Positions 1 to 5,924 of a DNA stretch of 7,336 nucleotides are shown here, piece after piece; the first letter of the stretch is position 1, and every line of letters starts with the position of its first letter. Location of the stretch: contig JAOZSF010000086.1 in NCBI GenBank assembly GCA_029939815.1, forward strand, positions 1 to 7,336, read 5' to 3'. A program made the position numbers and the translations under genes. The notes under the pieces were generated by a model. The model ran no database searches. It saw only the letters and a list, made by a program, of their open reading frames with translations, and was not told the origin of the DNA. Source of the DNA: a bacterium (GTDB taxonomy: Bacteria > Auribacterota > UBA3054 > B51-G9).

Positions 1-72
1 AGAATTTACAAATATAAGTTTGGAAGAAATGCAATAATTGAAATTCCAATTATTTTTAATTTATTTCGATAG
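1..72 (+). CDS. Possible 3' end of an unidentified rightward gene (partial)
   Basis: Frame 1 is open from the window edge to a TAG at 70-72 and gives 23 residues rich in Ile, Phe, Lys and Arg. It ends in IIFNLFR, which looks like a real protein C-terminus. If real, the gene converges on the large leftward gene that stops at 135. A second frame is open only to a TAA at 35-37, so the choice rests on amino-acid plausibility alone. The fragment is too short to assign a family, and it could be chance in A+T-rich DNA. Confidence 0.3.
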   Translation, partial: RIYKYKFGRNAIIEIPIIFNLFR

Positions 73-91
73 TATTTTATAAACACGAAAA

Positions 92-117
92 CTTATGTGC
101 TCTTATGTTCCTTATGT
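92..117. repeat. Three tandem copies of CTTATGT (10-bp and 9-bp periods)
   Basis: CTTATGT occurs at 92-98, 102-108 and 111-117, separated by 3-nt and 2-nt linkers. On the other strand the unit reads ACATAAG. It lies 18 bp beyond the stop codon of the large leftward gene, in the gap between two apparently convergent genes. It is unrelated in sequence to the (C/T)AAAATC heptamers elsewhere in the window. No coding role is visible. It may be a small dispersed intergenic repeat or a protein-binding site. Confidence 0.5.
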
Positions 118-134
118 GGTTCAAAATACGTTAT

Positions 135-3100
135 TTATTCAGAAATTGTCTGACAGTCCTTTTGATGCATCGTCCCTATACAAACATTTTTGAGATTTTT
201 CCCACGCAAAGTAACATTTCTGATTTCTAACGGCACTGCATCGTGTGAAGCAAAATGCGAAACTTTGTTGCTATTAGAATTATCGCGGGTTATTATTTCA
301 CTGTTAGAAATAACTACGTTTGTCGCGTTGTTGACCGCTACAACATTTTTGCAAATGGAATTTGTTCCGTTCAATTCTATTTCAAAAACGCAATTAGAAA
401 TTTTTATATTTTTTCCGCCGGTAAAAACCGCATTATAAACTACTTTGTTGTTAGAAATATCAGCAATCGTTTTTAGTCGAATTCCTTCAAAAAGTAAATC
501 AGTGTTATACGGCAGTTGCATGCTTATCTGATAACCCGGGGAATCAGCTTTTACAATTATTTGAGGTTTTCCTTTTCCGATTATTTCCACGTTTTTTTTA
601 TAACTGATCAACCATTCAGAACCGGGATTTTTTTCATGATAAGTTCCGGGATAAATTATTATTTTGTCGTTGCTTTTGCATTTTCTAAAAGCTGCAAAAA
701 CGCTTGAATTTTCATTTGTTTTGCCTGATGAAATTCTGTGGATAATATTAGAAAAATCGAATTGTGTTTCTTTGATATTAGATTCGGGGCGGGAAATTCG
801 GCTTACTTGTTCCTGAAAAGATATGTTTTTAAAATCTCCGGTTGTTGAAATATTTCCATATCCGAGATGAACAAAAATCGATGCGGTTGCATCAATTTTG
901 TTTGTAAAAATAATAGATTTTTTGTTCCAAGAATTATTTTCCGTCATCCAGACTATTTGTTTTTCTTTTTGGTTAGGAATATAAAAACCTATTCTTCCGC
1001 CGAAAATCTTTTTGGAATTGTTTCCGGCAGAACGAGCCGCGCCACTCAATTTATAAACTTTTCCGGCTTTGATAGGAATACTTTGAACCAATCCAATTAG
1101 TTCCGCTTTAGGATTGCAAATTTGTAAGAAATTCTTTTCGGACTCTTTGAAAATTTTTAAAAAGTTTTTGTTGTTTTTGGCTGTTTGCCAGTAATGCCAG
1201 TTTTTTATTCCAGAACTAAAGTTTCCATTTTTAATTAAGTTTTTTGTAAAAATAGTTTCGATGATTTCGCATTGAACAGGTTTCTGAATTTCCGGTTTTG
1301 GCTTGTCAATAACAGATAATTCCGCAAAAGCCGCACATCTTTTCTTTTCATCTCGCGAACTTGAATAAAGACACGGCAACACTGTTTCTGGATAATAGAA
1401 ATCAAACCGATTCAATTGTTTCCAATTATTTTCTGGTAATTTAAATTTAAAATCTTTCCAATCTTTTTCGAGTTTTATTTTCCCTATTTCTTTGCCGTTC
1501 ATTGAAATATTTACACAAAACTCTTTTGGATTTATCGGCATAGCTTCTTTAGCACGAAGCATTATGTAATCAGAAATTTTGCGAGGTTTTGAAAGATAAA
1601 GTGTCGAATTCTTTCCTTCAGATAATTGAAAAGTAGTTTCACCTTTTTTTTGCATTCCGCTAAAACCGCCCGCTTGATTGCAATATGCGACCGGAATTCC
1701 GAATTTATATGGCCAACGTGAAGGTGTTGGGCTGACTGTTGTTAAACAAGAAGTTTCATTTTCAGTTCCCACTTGTTTAATTTTAATTTCTATAAATTTT
1801 ATTTTAAAAACATCTTTTTCTGAAATGGAAAGAGTAGAGATTGGAGCATTCGCTATTTGCCATGGTTTGTACCTTTGGAAACTTCCTTCTAACCTTTTTT
1901 TGTTTGCGTTGTACTGAACATGAACACCAAACCTTGTTTTTGGACCATCAAGAATAAACGGGAGTTTTTCTTTGATTTTTAATTTTGCCAGAGACTTTTT
2001 ATTTTTATCTAATAAATTAAAGTAACCGACAATTTTTCTATTTTTTTTAGGAACAAAAGAATATTTGTTTGTAATTTCAAATCCTACACTTGTAGAGTAA
2101 ATAACATTCGGAAAACTTTGCGGATATTTTTGAGTTACAACTATGTCAATAGGGTAAACTTGTTCGGGATTTGGATTTTCAAAAACATAAGTGCGGCCAA
2201 AATTCGTGGCGAATTTTAAATCGCTGCTTTCTTCTATTTGTTTTTGATATTGTTTATTGCATCCTGTTTCAATCCAAAATTTATAAGGCGAAACAGAAAT
2301 CATAGCTGCCTTTTCCGCTGCAGATTTTTTGTTGAACTGTTTGAAATAATACTGCAAAGGCAAAACGTATCTTGAACGCCCATACGCCGATGGCTGGTCG
2401 GCAAGCGTGTTAAAAGCTCCTCTTGTAAAATCGCCTACTGAAGAGAAAGTGTAAGGGAATCTTATAAACGGGCTAGGATATTTTTGCTTGTTCAGCCAAG
2501 CATAAACGCCGGTTGGTTTGCAAATTCTTTGATAGTTAGTTAGTCCGCGTAATTTGACAGTATGCTCTAAAGTTCCAAAAATTAAAATTAAAATAGCGAT
2601 ACCGAAGACTGTTGTTTTAATTATCCAATTTTTTCGAGAAATATAAGTTAAAATATTTCCTATCAGAAGCCCGATTAAAATGCTTAAACAGAAATTTATT
2701 GAATAAATAAAAGCGCAGGGCTGACGGACTGACGAAAGAAGCGGCGGATCAACATATAATCGAGAAAGTGCTCCGAACGAACCGAGATGAATAAAATTTG
2801 TGAAAGTTAGCAAAAACGCAATAATTAAACTCAAAACAATTCCTATTCTTAACACCGATTTTTTTCCGAGAAGAAAAGGTGAAATTGTTCCCCAGATAAT
2901 TGAAAAAATTCCCGTTGTAATTAAAATTGCCCCCGGCCAGATTAGAGCACGTGGATCGTTGGAATATCGAGTTCTCAAATGAGAAATATTGTGAAAAAAA
3001 TTAGTAAACAACGCCCAAAAAGATTTTGCGGTTAAATGATGAATACTTACAAACATTACGCCTTTGTAACCATGCCCCGGAAGTCGCGTGAGGACAGCAT

Positions 3101-3854
3101 AATAAGGATATAAAAAAGGTAGCATTATGATTATAAAAATAACGCAACCGATTATAAATTGTTTCCAGGAAGCTTGCCAGCGTTCAGGATAAGCTATAAA
3201 TCCAAGCGGGACAGCAAACCCGAGGATTATTGCCAGAAAAATTGTTTGATAATCCGGAGTAGTAACTTTTAATGCGACTATAAAGAAAAATAAAATTAAT
3301 ATTTTTAAACCGCCGCGGCGCAAATATGCCAGCCAAGCAAGCAAAGACAGTGCTGCGATATAAGTAAGTTGAACATCGACTTCCATGGAATGAAATCGAT
3401 GCGGAAAAAAAGTGCAAAAAGCGCCGGCAATAATTCCTGCGAGCCAAGATCGCGTCCAATAATAAATTAATAAATAGACAGCAAAACCGTTAATAAAAAA
3501 GAAGAGCAGATTATATATATTAAAAGATAAAATTGCGTTCGAAGTTATTTTGTAAAGAAGATGATAAGTAAACGAAAAAGGAAAATCTATCATCAATAAA
3601 GTCGCACTGAAAGGATGAGGATAAAGTCGGTCGCCTTGCCAGAAAGCAAGAGGATTCCGAAGTGCTGCACGCGAAGTTGTGAGAGGAGCAGCAACAAAAT
3701 TATAAACATCAAAAGTACCTCCGCCGGGATAGTATGTTTTCATTTTTGGAAACAGAGGTTTAAAATGCCAGCAGACAAGAAACACAAAAATAGCGGCTGC
3801 CAAAACATGCAACAACCATTTAGATTTTTTAAATTTAGATTTTAGATTTTTCAT
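135..3854 (-). CDS. Large GT-C-like membrane protein with CBM4/9-like and beta-helix tail
   Basis: A 1239-residue integral membrane protein, probably a polyprenyl-phosphate-sugar-dependent glycosyltransferase of the GT-C fold. Residues 13-428 contain about a dozen hydrophobic segments, near 13-30, 108-132, 160-178, 203-222, 232-251, 303-324, 334-356, 384-404 and 410-428. The first outer loop carries GGGTFDVYNF with Asp49, where GT-C enzymes keep an acidic residue, followed by a GDRLYPHPF stretch near 74-82. The remaining ~810 residues are soluble. Residues 430-570 form the region that follows the membrane part in this kind of protein (VYAWLN then RFPYTF). Residues 740-850 look like a beta-sandwich. 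Residues 871-1013 resemble carbohydrate-binding module family 4/9 (NLIKNGNFSSGIKNW, later SGAARSAG). Residues 1048-1230 look like a pectin-lyase-type parallel beta-helix (IIIYPGTYHE). The start is the only Met before the first membrane segment. No Shine-Dalgarno is visible, and codons 2-12 coincide with a heptamer repeat. Divergently transcribed from the glycan operon. The membrane fold and domain calls are pattern-based; donor and acceptor are unknown. Confidence 0.85.
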   Translation of the reverse strand: MKNLKSKFKKSKWLLHVLAAAIFVFLVCWHFKPLFPKMKTYYPGGGTFDVYNFVAAPLTTSRAALRNPLAFWQGDRLYPHPFSATLLMIDFPFSFTYHLLYKITSNAILSFNIYNLLFFFINGFAVYLLIYYWTRSWLAGIIAGAFCTFFPHRFHSMEVDVQLTYIAALSLLAWLAYLRRGGLKILILFFFIVALKVTTPDYQTIFLAIILGFAVPLGFIAYPERWQASWKQFIIGCVIFIIIMLPFLYPYYAVLTRLPGHGYKGVMFVSIHHLTAKSFWALFTNFFHNISHLRTRYSNDPRALIWPGAILITTGIFSIIWGTISPFLLGKKSVLRIGIVLSLIIAFLLTFTNFIHLGSFGALSRLYVDPPLLSSVRQPCAFIYSINFCLSILIGLLIGNILTYISRKNWIIKTTVFGIAILILIFGTLEHTVKLRGLTNYQRICKPTGVYAWLNKQKYPSPFIRFPYTFSSVGDFTRGAFNTLADQPSAYGRSRYVLPLQYYFKQFNKKSAAEKAAMISVSPYKFWIETGCNKQYQKQIEESSDLKFATNFGRTYVFENPNPEQVYPIDIVVTQKYPQSFPNVIYSTSVGFEITNKYSFVPKKNRKIVGYFNLLDKNKKSLAKLKIKEKLPFILDGPKTRFGVHVQYNANKKRLEGSFQRYKPWQIANAPISTLSISEKDVFKIKFIEIKIKQVGTENETSCLTTVSPTPSRWPYKFGIPVAYCNQAGGFSGMQKKGETTFQLSEGKNSTLYLSKPRKISDYIMLRAKEAMPINPKEFCVNISMNGKEIGKIKLEKDWKDFKFKLPENNWKQLNRFDFYYPETVLPCLYSSSRDEKKRCAAFAELSVIDKPKPEIQKPVQCEIIETIFTKNLIKNGNFSSGIKNWHYWQTAKNNKNFLKIFKESEKNFLQICNPKAELIGLVQSIPIKAGKVYKLSGAARSAGNNSKKIFGGRIGFYIPNQKEKQIVWMTENNSWNKKSIIFTNKIDATASIFVHLGYGNISTTGDFKNISFQEQVSRISRPESNIKETQFDFSNIIHRISSGKTNENSSVFAAFRKCKSNDKIIIYPGTYHEKNPGSEWLISYKKNVEIIGKGKPQIIVKADSPGYQISMQLPYNTDLLFEGIRLKTIADISNNKVVYNAVFTGGKNIKISNCVFEIELNGTNSICKNVVAVNNATNVVISNSEIITRDNSNSNKVSHFASHDAVPLEIRNVTLRGKNLKNVCIGTMHQKDCQTISE
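3819..3851 (-). repeat. Degenerate (C/T)AAAATC heptamer array inside a coding start
   Basis: Read on the minus strand directly after the ATG of the large gene, the bases run AAAAATC, TAAAATC, TAAATTT and AAAAAATC, then TAAA. This is the same heptamer family as the arrays at 5887-5921 and 7242-7276, but more degenerate, with one 8-nt unit. It encodes residues 2-12, the Lys-rich cytoplasmic tail before the first membrane segment. The strand bearing TAAAATC is the coding strand, as at 5887-5921. Confidence 0.6.
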
Positions 3855-3893
3855 TTTTTTTAAGTTTCCGAAGTCAATAATTTGTAGAATAAT

Positions 3894-3899
3894 ATTATA
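3894..3899 (-). promoter_or_regulatory. Candidate -10 box (TATAAT) for the large leftward gene
   Basis: On the minus strand a perfect TATAAT lies about 40 nt before the ATG at 3854, which would give a 5' leader of about 30 nt. No convincing -35 hexamer is found 16-18 nt upstream, where a T-tract sits instead, so this may be a weak or activator-dependent promoter. A TTGACT between the box and the ATG is too close to the start to serve as its -35. Confidence 0.35.
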
Positions 3900-4019
3900 C
3901 CTAAAGTTTTAAAAAAAAGGTATATGATATTTTAAAAGCAAAAAAACAGAAATTTTTCAGATGCTTTGTTAAAATTTATCTTATGTTCACAAAAAATATA
4001 ACGAAAAATTAAAACTTTA

Positions 4020-4048
4020 TTGCAAAAATGAATTTTTTTTGATATACT
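4020..4048 (+). promoter_or_regulatory. Sigma70-type promoter for the rightward glycan operon
   Basis: TTGCAA at 4020-4025 and TATACT at 4043-4048 are separated by exactly 17 nt, each one or two bases from the sigma70 consensus. Transcription would begin near 4055, leaving a leader of about 38 nt before the acetyltransferase ATG at 4093. The spacer contains a run of eight T. This is the best promoter in the divergent region and is well placed to drive the GNAT, GT2 and cupin genes, and possibly the aminotransferase. Confidence 0.6.
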
Positions 4049-4092
4049 TTTAGACTATAAAATAATGGATTTTGTGAATATAGAATTAATCA

Positions 4093-4674
4093 ATGATAAA
4101 TATTAGAAAGTTAAGAAGTGAAGATATCCCAGCTGTTGTTGTTCTACATCGAAAAGCAATAAGCTATTCGCTTAATGCTCGATTGGGCAAGCGACATTTA
4201 TCACGGATTTATAAATTTGTAAATAAATCAGAAATAGCAGTTGTAAACATAGCGGAAATTGATGGAAAAGTGGTCGGAGCTATTAGTGCAACAATAAATT
4301 CTGAGAAATTATCTACCGAAATAATAAAATCATTTTCACAAAAATTATTGTTGGCAACAAATTTAATTATAAGACCGTGGTTGCTTTATAATGTTTTGGA
4401 GCAATATCAATTATCTTTACCGGTAATTTATGATAATCTTTTAATAAATTCCTGTTTGGCATCTATTGCTGTCGCACCTGAGTATAGAGGTCAAGGCATA
4501 GGTAAAAAGCTTGTTGCTTCAGTAGAGGATTATTTTAAATCACAAAACATAAAATTTTACAGGTTAGATACCTTTAAAACAAATACTAATGCACAAGCTT
4601 TCTATAAAAAACTTGGCTTTGTTGAATTAAAAAGAAAAATGCGAAGTTGTATATTAATCAAGGCAATAAAATAA
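4093..4674 (+). CDS. GNAT-family N-acetyltransferase
   Basis: A 193-residue protein with the GCN5-related N-acetyltransferase fold across most of its length. The acetyl-CoA pyrophosphate-binding motif A is clear: beta strand 4 (SIAVAPEYR, 124-132) leads into R132-G-Q-G-I-G137, matching Q/R-x-x-G-x-G/A. Motif B follows, with N166, A167 and then FYKKLGF at 170-176. The N-terminus (INIRKLRSEDIPAVVVLH) is typical for the family. Residues 70-120 form an unusually long insertion before motif A. It is the first gene after the promoter at 4020-4048, and its stop overlaps the GT2 start (TAATG), so translation is probably coupled. No Shine-Dalgarno is obvious. The substrate is not shown by the sequence. 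Given a perosamine-type aminotransferase in the same array, N-acylation of a 4-amino sugar nucleotide is plausible by analogy with WecD, a GNAT that acetylates dTDP-4-amino-4,6-dideoxygalactose. A protein or small-molecule acetylase cannot be excluded. Confidence 0.85.
   Translation: MINIRKLRSEDIPAVVVLHRKAISYSLNARLGKRHLSRIYKFVNKSEIAVVNIAEIDGKVVGAISATINSEKLSTEIIKSFSQKLLLATNLIIRPWLLYNVLEQYQLSLPVIYDNLLINSCLASIAVAPEYRGQGIGKKLVASVEDYFKSQNIKFYRLDTFKTNTNAQAFYKKLGFVELKRKMRSCILIKAIK
4660..4663 (+). promoter_or_regulatory. Ribosome binding site deciding the GT2 start
   Basis: AAGG lies 10 nt before the ATG at 4674 and downstream of the alternative in-frame ATG at 4647, which has no purine-rich element of its own. 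With the TAATG stop/start overlap, this favours 4674 over 4647. Confidence 0.45.
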
Positions 4675-5423
4675 TGGCTCCTAAATTTGAAAATATTAGT
4701 TTGTCGATTATTATGCCGACTTATAATGAAGCAAAAAATATTGTTCCGTTAATTAAAAATACATTGAAAGTTGTTCGCGAACATTTTTCTTTTCGCTTTT
4801 TAGAAATCTTGGTTATAGATGATAATTCACCGGATGAAACCTGGAAAATTGCGGAAAATTGTGGCGAAAGTTCTGTGAAAGTTATCCGACGAATGGAAAA
4901 TCGCGGGTTGCGAAATTCTATTTTAGAAGGTGTCAAAAAATCTGAAGGTGAAATAATTGTCTGGTTGGATTGTGATTTTTCTCATCCGCCAAGATATATT
5001 CCTCAAATTGTAAGTTGTGTTTTACTTGGCTGGGATATAGTCGTAAATTCTCGATATGTTGTTGGAGGCGAAGATGTTCGTGAAGGAAAAGGAACTTTGC
5101 TCCAGAGAGTTTTAAGTTGGATTCTTAACAGAGTAACCTGGTTGCTTCTTGGAACTTCTTTTAAAGATTATACCAGTGGATTTATAGCTGTTAAAGCTGA
5201 TGTTGTTAAGTCATTAGGTTTAAGAGGGGATTATGGTGAATACTTTATAGATTTTATTTATAGAGCTATGAAAAAAAATGAAAAAATCTTGGAACTACCA
5301 TATAAAAATGAACCTCGAATGGCAGGAGAATCAAAAACCGGAAATAATTTATTTGATTATGCAAAGTTAGGAATGCAATACATTTTTACTTTGGTAACAT
5401 TACGAATTAAGGGGCAGTTATGA
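4674..5423 (+). CDS. DPM1-like GT2 glycosyltransferase (polyprenyl-phosphate sugar synthase)
   Basis: A 249-residue GT-A-fold family 2 glycosyltransferase of the dolichol-phosphate mannosyltransferase (DPM1) type. It should transfer a sugar from a nucleotide donor to polyprenyl phosphate at the inner face of the membrane. The N-terminal strand IIMPTYNEAKNI (12-23) and the DDNSPD nucleotide site (49-54) are canonical. The metal-binding DxD is D99-C-D101, followed by HPP. SRYVVGG (126-132), DYTSGF (165-170) and ELPYKNEPRMAGESK (207-221) match the acceptor-loop motifs of the family. It is the short form, without C-terminal membrane helices. An upstream in-frame ATG at 4647 would lie inside the GNAT gene, so 4674 is preferred. 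Its last four bases overlap the cupin start (ATGA). Mannose is the usual sugar of the family, but glucose or another hexose is possible. Its product is the kind of donor used by GT-C enzymes such as the one proposed for the divergent gene. Confidence 0.9.
   Translation: MAPKFENISLSIIMPTYNEAKNIVPLIKNTLKVVREHFSFRFLEILVIDDNSPDETWKIAENCGESSVKVIRRMENRGLRNSILEGVKKSEGEIIVWLDCDFSHPPRYIPQIVSCVLLGWDIVVNSRYVVGGEDVREGKGTLLQRVLSWILNRVTWLLLGTSFKDYTSGFIAVKADVVKSLGLRGDYGEYFIDFIYRAMKKNEKILELPYKNEPRMAGESKTGNNLFDYAKLGMQYIFTLVTLRIKGQL
5409..5414 (+). promoter_or_regulatory. Strong Shine-Dalgarno for the cupin gene
   Basis: AAGGGG sits 5 nt before the ATG at 5420. It is the clearest ribosome binding site in the window, in contrast to the lack of one before the aminotransferase. 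It supports the ATGA overlap as the true start. Confidence 0.6.
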
Positions 5424-5830
5424 GTCAATTACAAAATATTTTTGATGATAAACAACTGATTGCTATTGTTATTCCAAAAGATTTAGAAGTTGAAGGCTCA
5501 AAATTTATTACTCCGCTTGATTTTCCTTTTCAAGTAGGTTTGCTTGCACATCCTGCAAAAACAGAACTTAAAGCCCATAGCCATAAAAAACTTAAAATAG
5601 AAACAGATATTTTTCAAGAAGTTTTGATTATACTTACTGGAAAAGTAGAAATTGATCTTTATGGAATGGATAATAAATTGCTGACTTCTGTTTTTCTTGA
5701 TGCAGGAGATTCAATTTTGTTTGTAGAAGGCGGACATGGTGTACGAATAATTGATGATGCTAGAATTCTCGAAGTTAAGCAAGGTCCATATCCGGGCGAT
5801 GCAGAAGCCAAAATATTTATTGATAAATGA
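5420..5830 (+). CDS. Cupin-fold protein of glycan loci, function unknown
   Basis: A 136-residue single-domain cupin. Candidate metal ligands are H53, H55, E67 and H106. They sit in AHSHKK (52-57), FQEVLIILTGKVEIDLY (65-81), AGDSIL (95-100) and EGGHGVRI (103-110), a reasonable fit to the two cupin motifs with a longer first spacer. The opening NIFDDKQLIAIVIPKD and the closing ILEVKQGPYPG, with the GGHG turn, are recognisable as a conserved small protein often placed inside polysaccharide clusters and usually annotated only as cupin. It overlaps the GT2 gene by ATGA with a strong ribosome binding site, so it is translated from the same transcript. An isomerase, epimerase or sensor role in sugar metabolism is possible, but no key residues of dTDP-sugar 3,4-ketoisomerases or RmlC are evident. 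The fold call is firm; the function is not known. Confidence 0.85.
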   Translation: MSQLQNIFDDKQLIAIVIPKDLEVEGSKFITPLDFPFQVGLLAHPAKTELKAHSHKKLKIETDIFQEVLIILTGKVEIDLYGMDNKLLTSVFLDAGDSILFVEGGHGVRIIDDARILEVKQGPYPGDAEAKIFIDK

Positions 5831-5870
5831 TATTTGAATATTACATTATTATATCTAAATCTGTGAGAAT

Positions 5871-5880
5871 TTATCGATAA
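5871..5880. repeat. 10-bp perfect palindrome TTATCGATAA
   Basis: TTATCGATAA reads identically on both strands. It lies in the 94-bp gap between the cupin and the aminotransferase, 6 bp before the heptamer array. It could be an operator half-way between the genes, but its A+T-rich arms make chance occurrence plausible. Confidence 0.2.
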
Positions 5881-5886
5881 TTTGCA

Positions 5887-5921
5887 CAAAATCTAAAATC
5901 CAAAATCTAAAATCCAAAATT
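5887..5921 (+). repeat. Five-unit (C/T)AAAATC heptamer array abutting a start codon
   Basis: Five consecutive 7-bp units alternate CAAAATC and TAAAATC, the last ending in T instead of C. The array stops 3 nt before the aminotransferase ATG at 5925 and occupies the whole region where a Shine-Dalgarno would lie. It resembles the short tandemly repeated repetitive (STRR) heptamers described in some cyanobacterial genomes, though no relation is implied. The same unit recurs at 7242-7276 and, degenerately, at 3819-3851. Confidence 0.85.
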
Positions 5922-5924
5922 CTT

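Noticed and set aside
33..54. Inverted repeat AATAATTG / CAATTATT with a 6-nt loop followed by T-rich sequence, as a terminator.
   Set aside because: The stem has almost no G-C pairs and would be very unstable; it also falls inside the possible coding end at 1-72.
190..438. Plus-strand and other antisense ORFs of 60-90 codons across 190-3850.
   Set aside because: They lie opposite the 1239-residue gene, lack ribosome binding sites and family motifs, and have odd composition; they are shadows of the real gene.
1643..2048. Homopolymer T-runs of 7-8 within the large gene (for example at 2041-2048) as phase-variable tracts.
   Set aside because: A/T runs of this length are common throughout the window, including other genes, and the reading frame is intact; nothing singles these out.
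3979..3988. TCTTATGTTC, identical to 101-110, seen as a possible direct repeat flanking the large gene.
   Set aside because: A single 10-mer match in A+T-rich sequence with no inverted repeats or neighbouring similarity; chance is the simpler explanation.
4065..4106. A 13-codon ORF starting at the ATG at 4065 and overlapping the GNAT start in another frame, as a possible leader peptide.
   Set aside because: It has no ribosome binding site and no recognisable leader features; such short ORFs are expected by chance in this A+T-rich DNA.
5659..5889. Minus-strand ORF opposite the cupin gene.
   Set aside because: The plus-strand cupin has clear motifs and a strong Shine-Dalgarno; the antisense frame has no recognisable domain.
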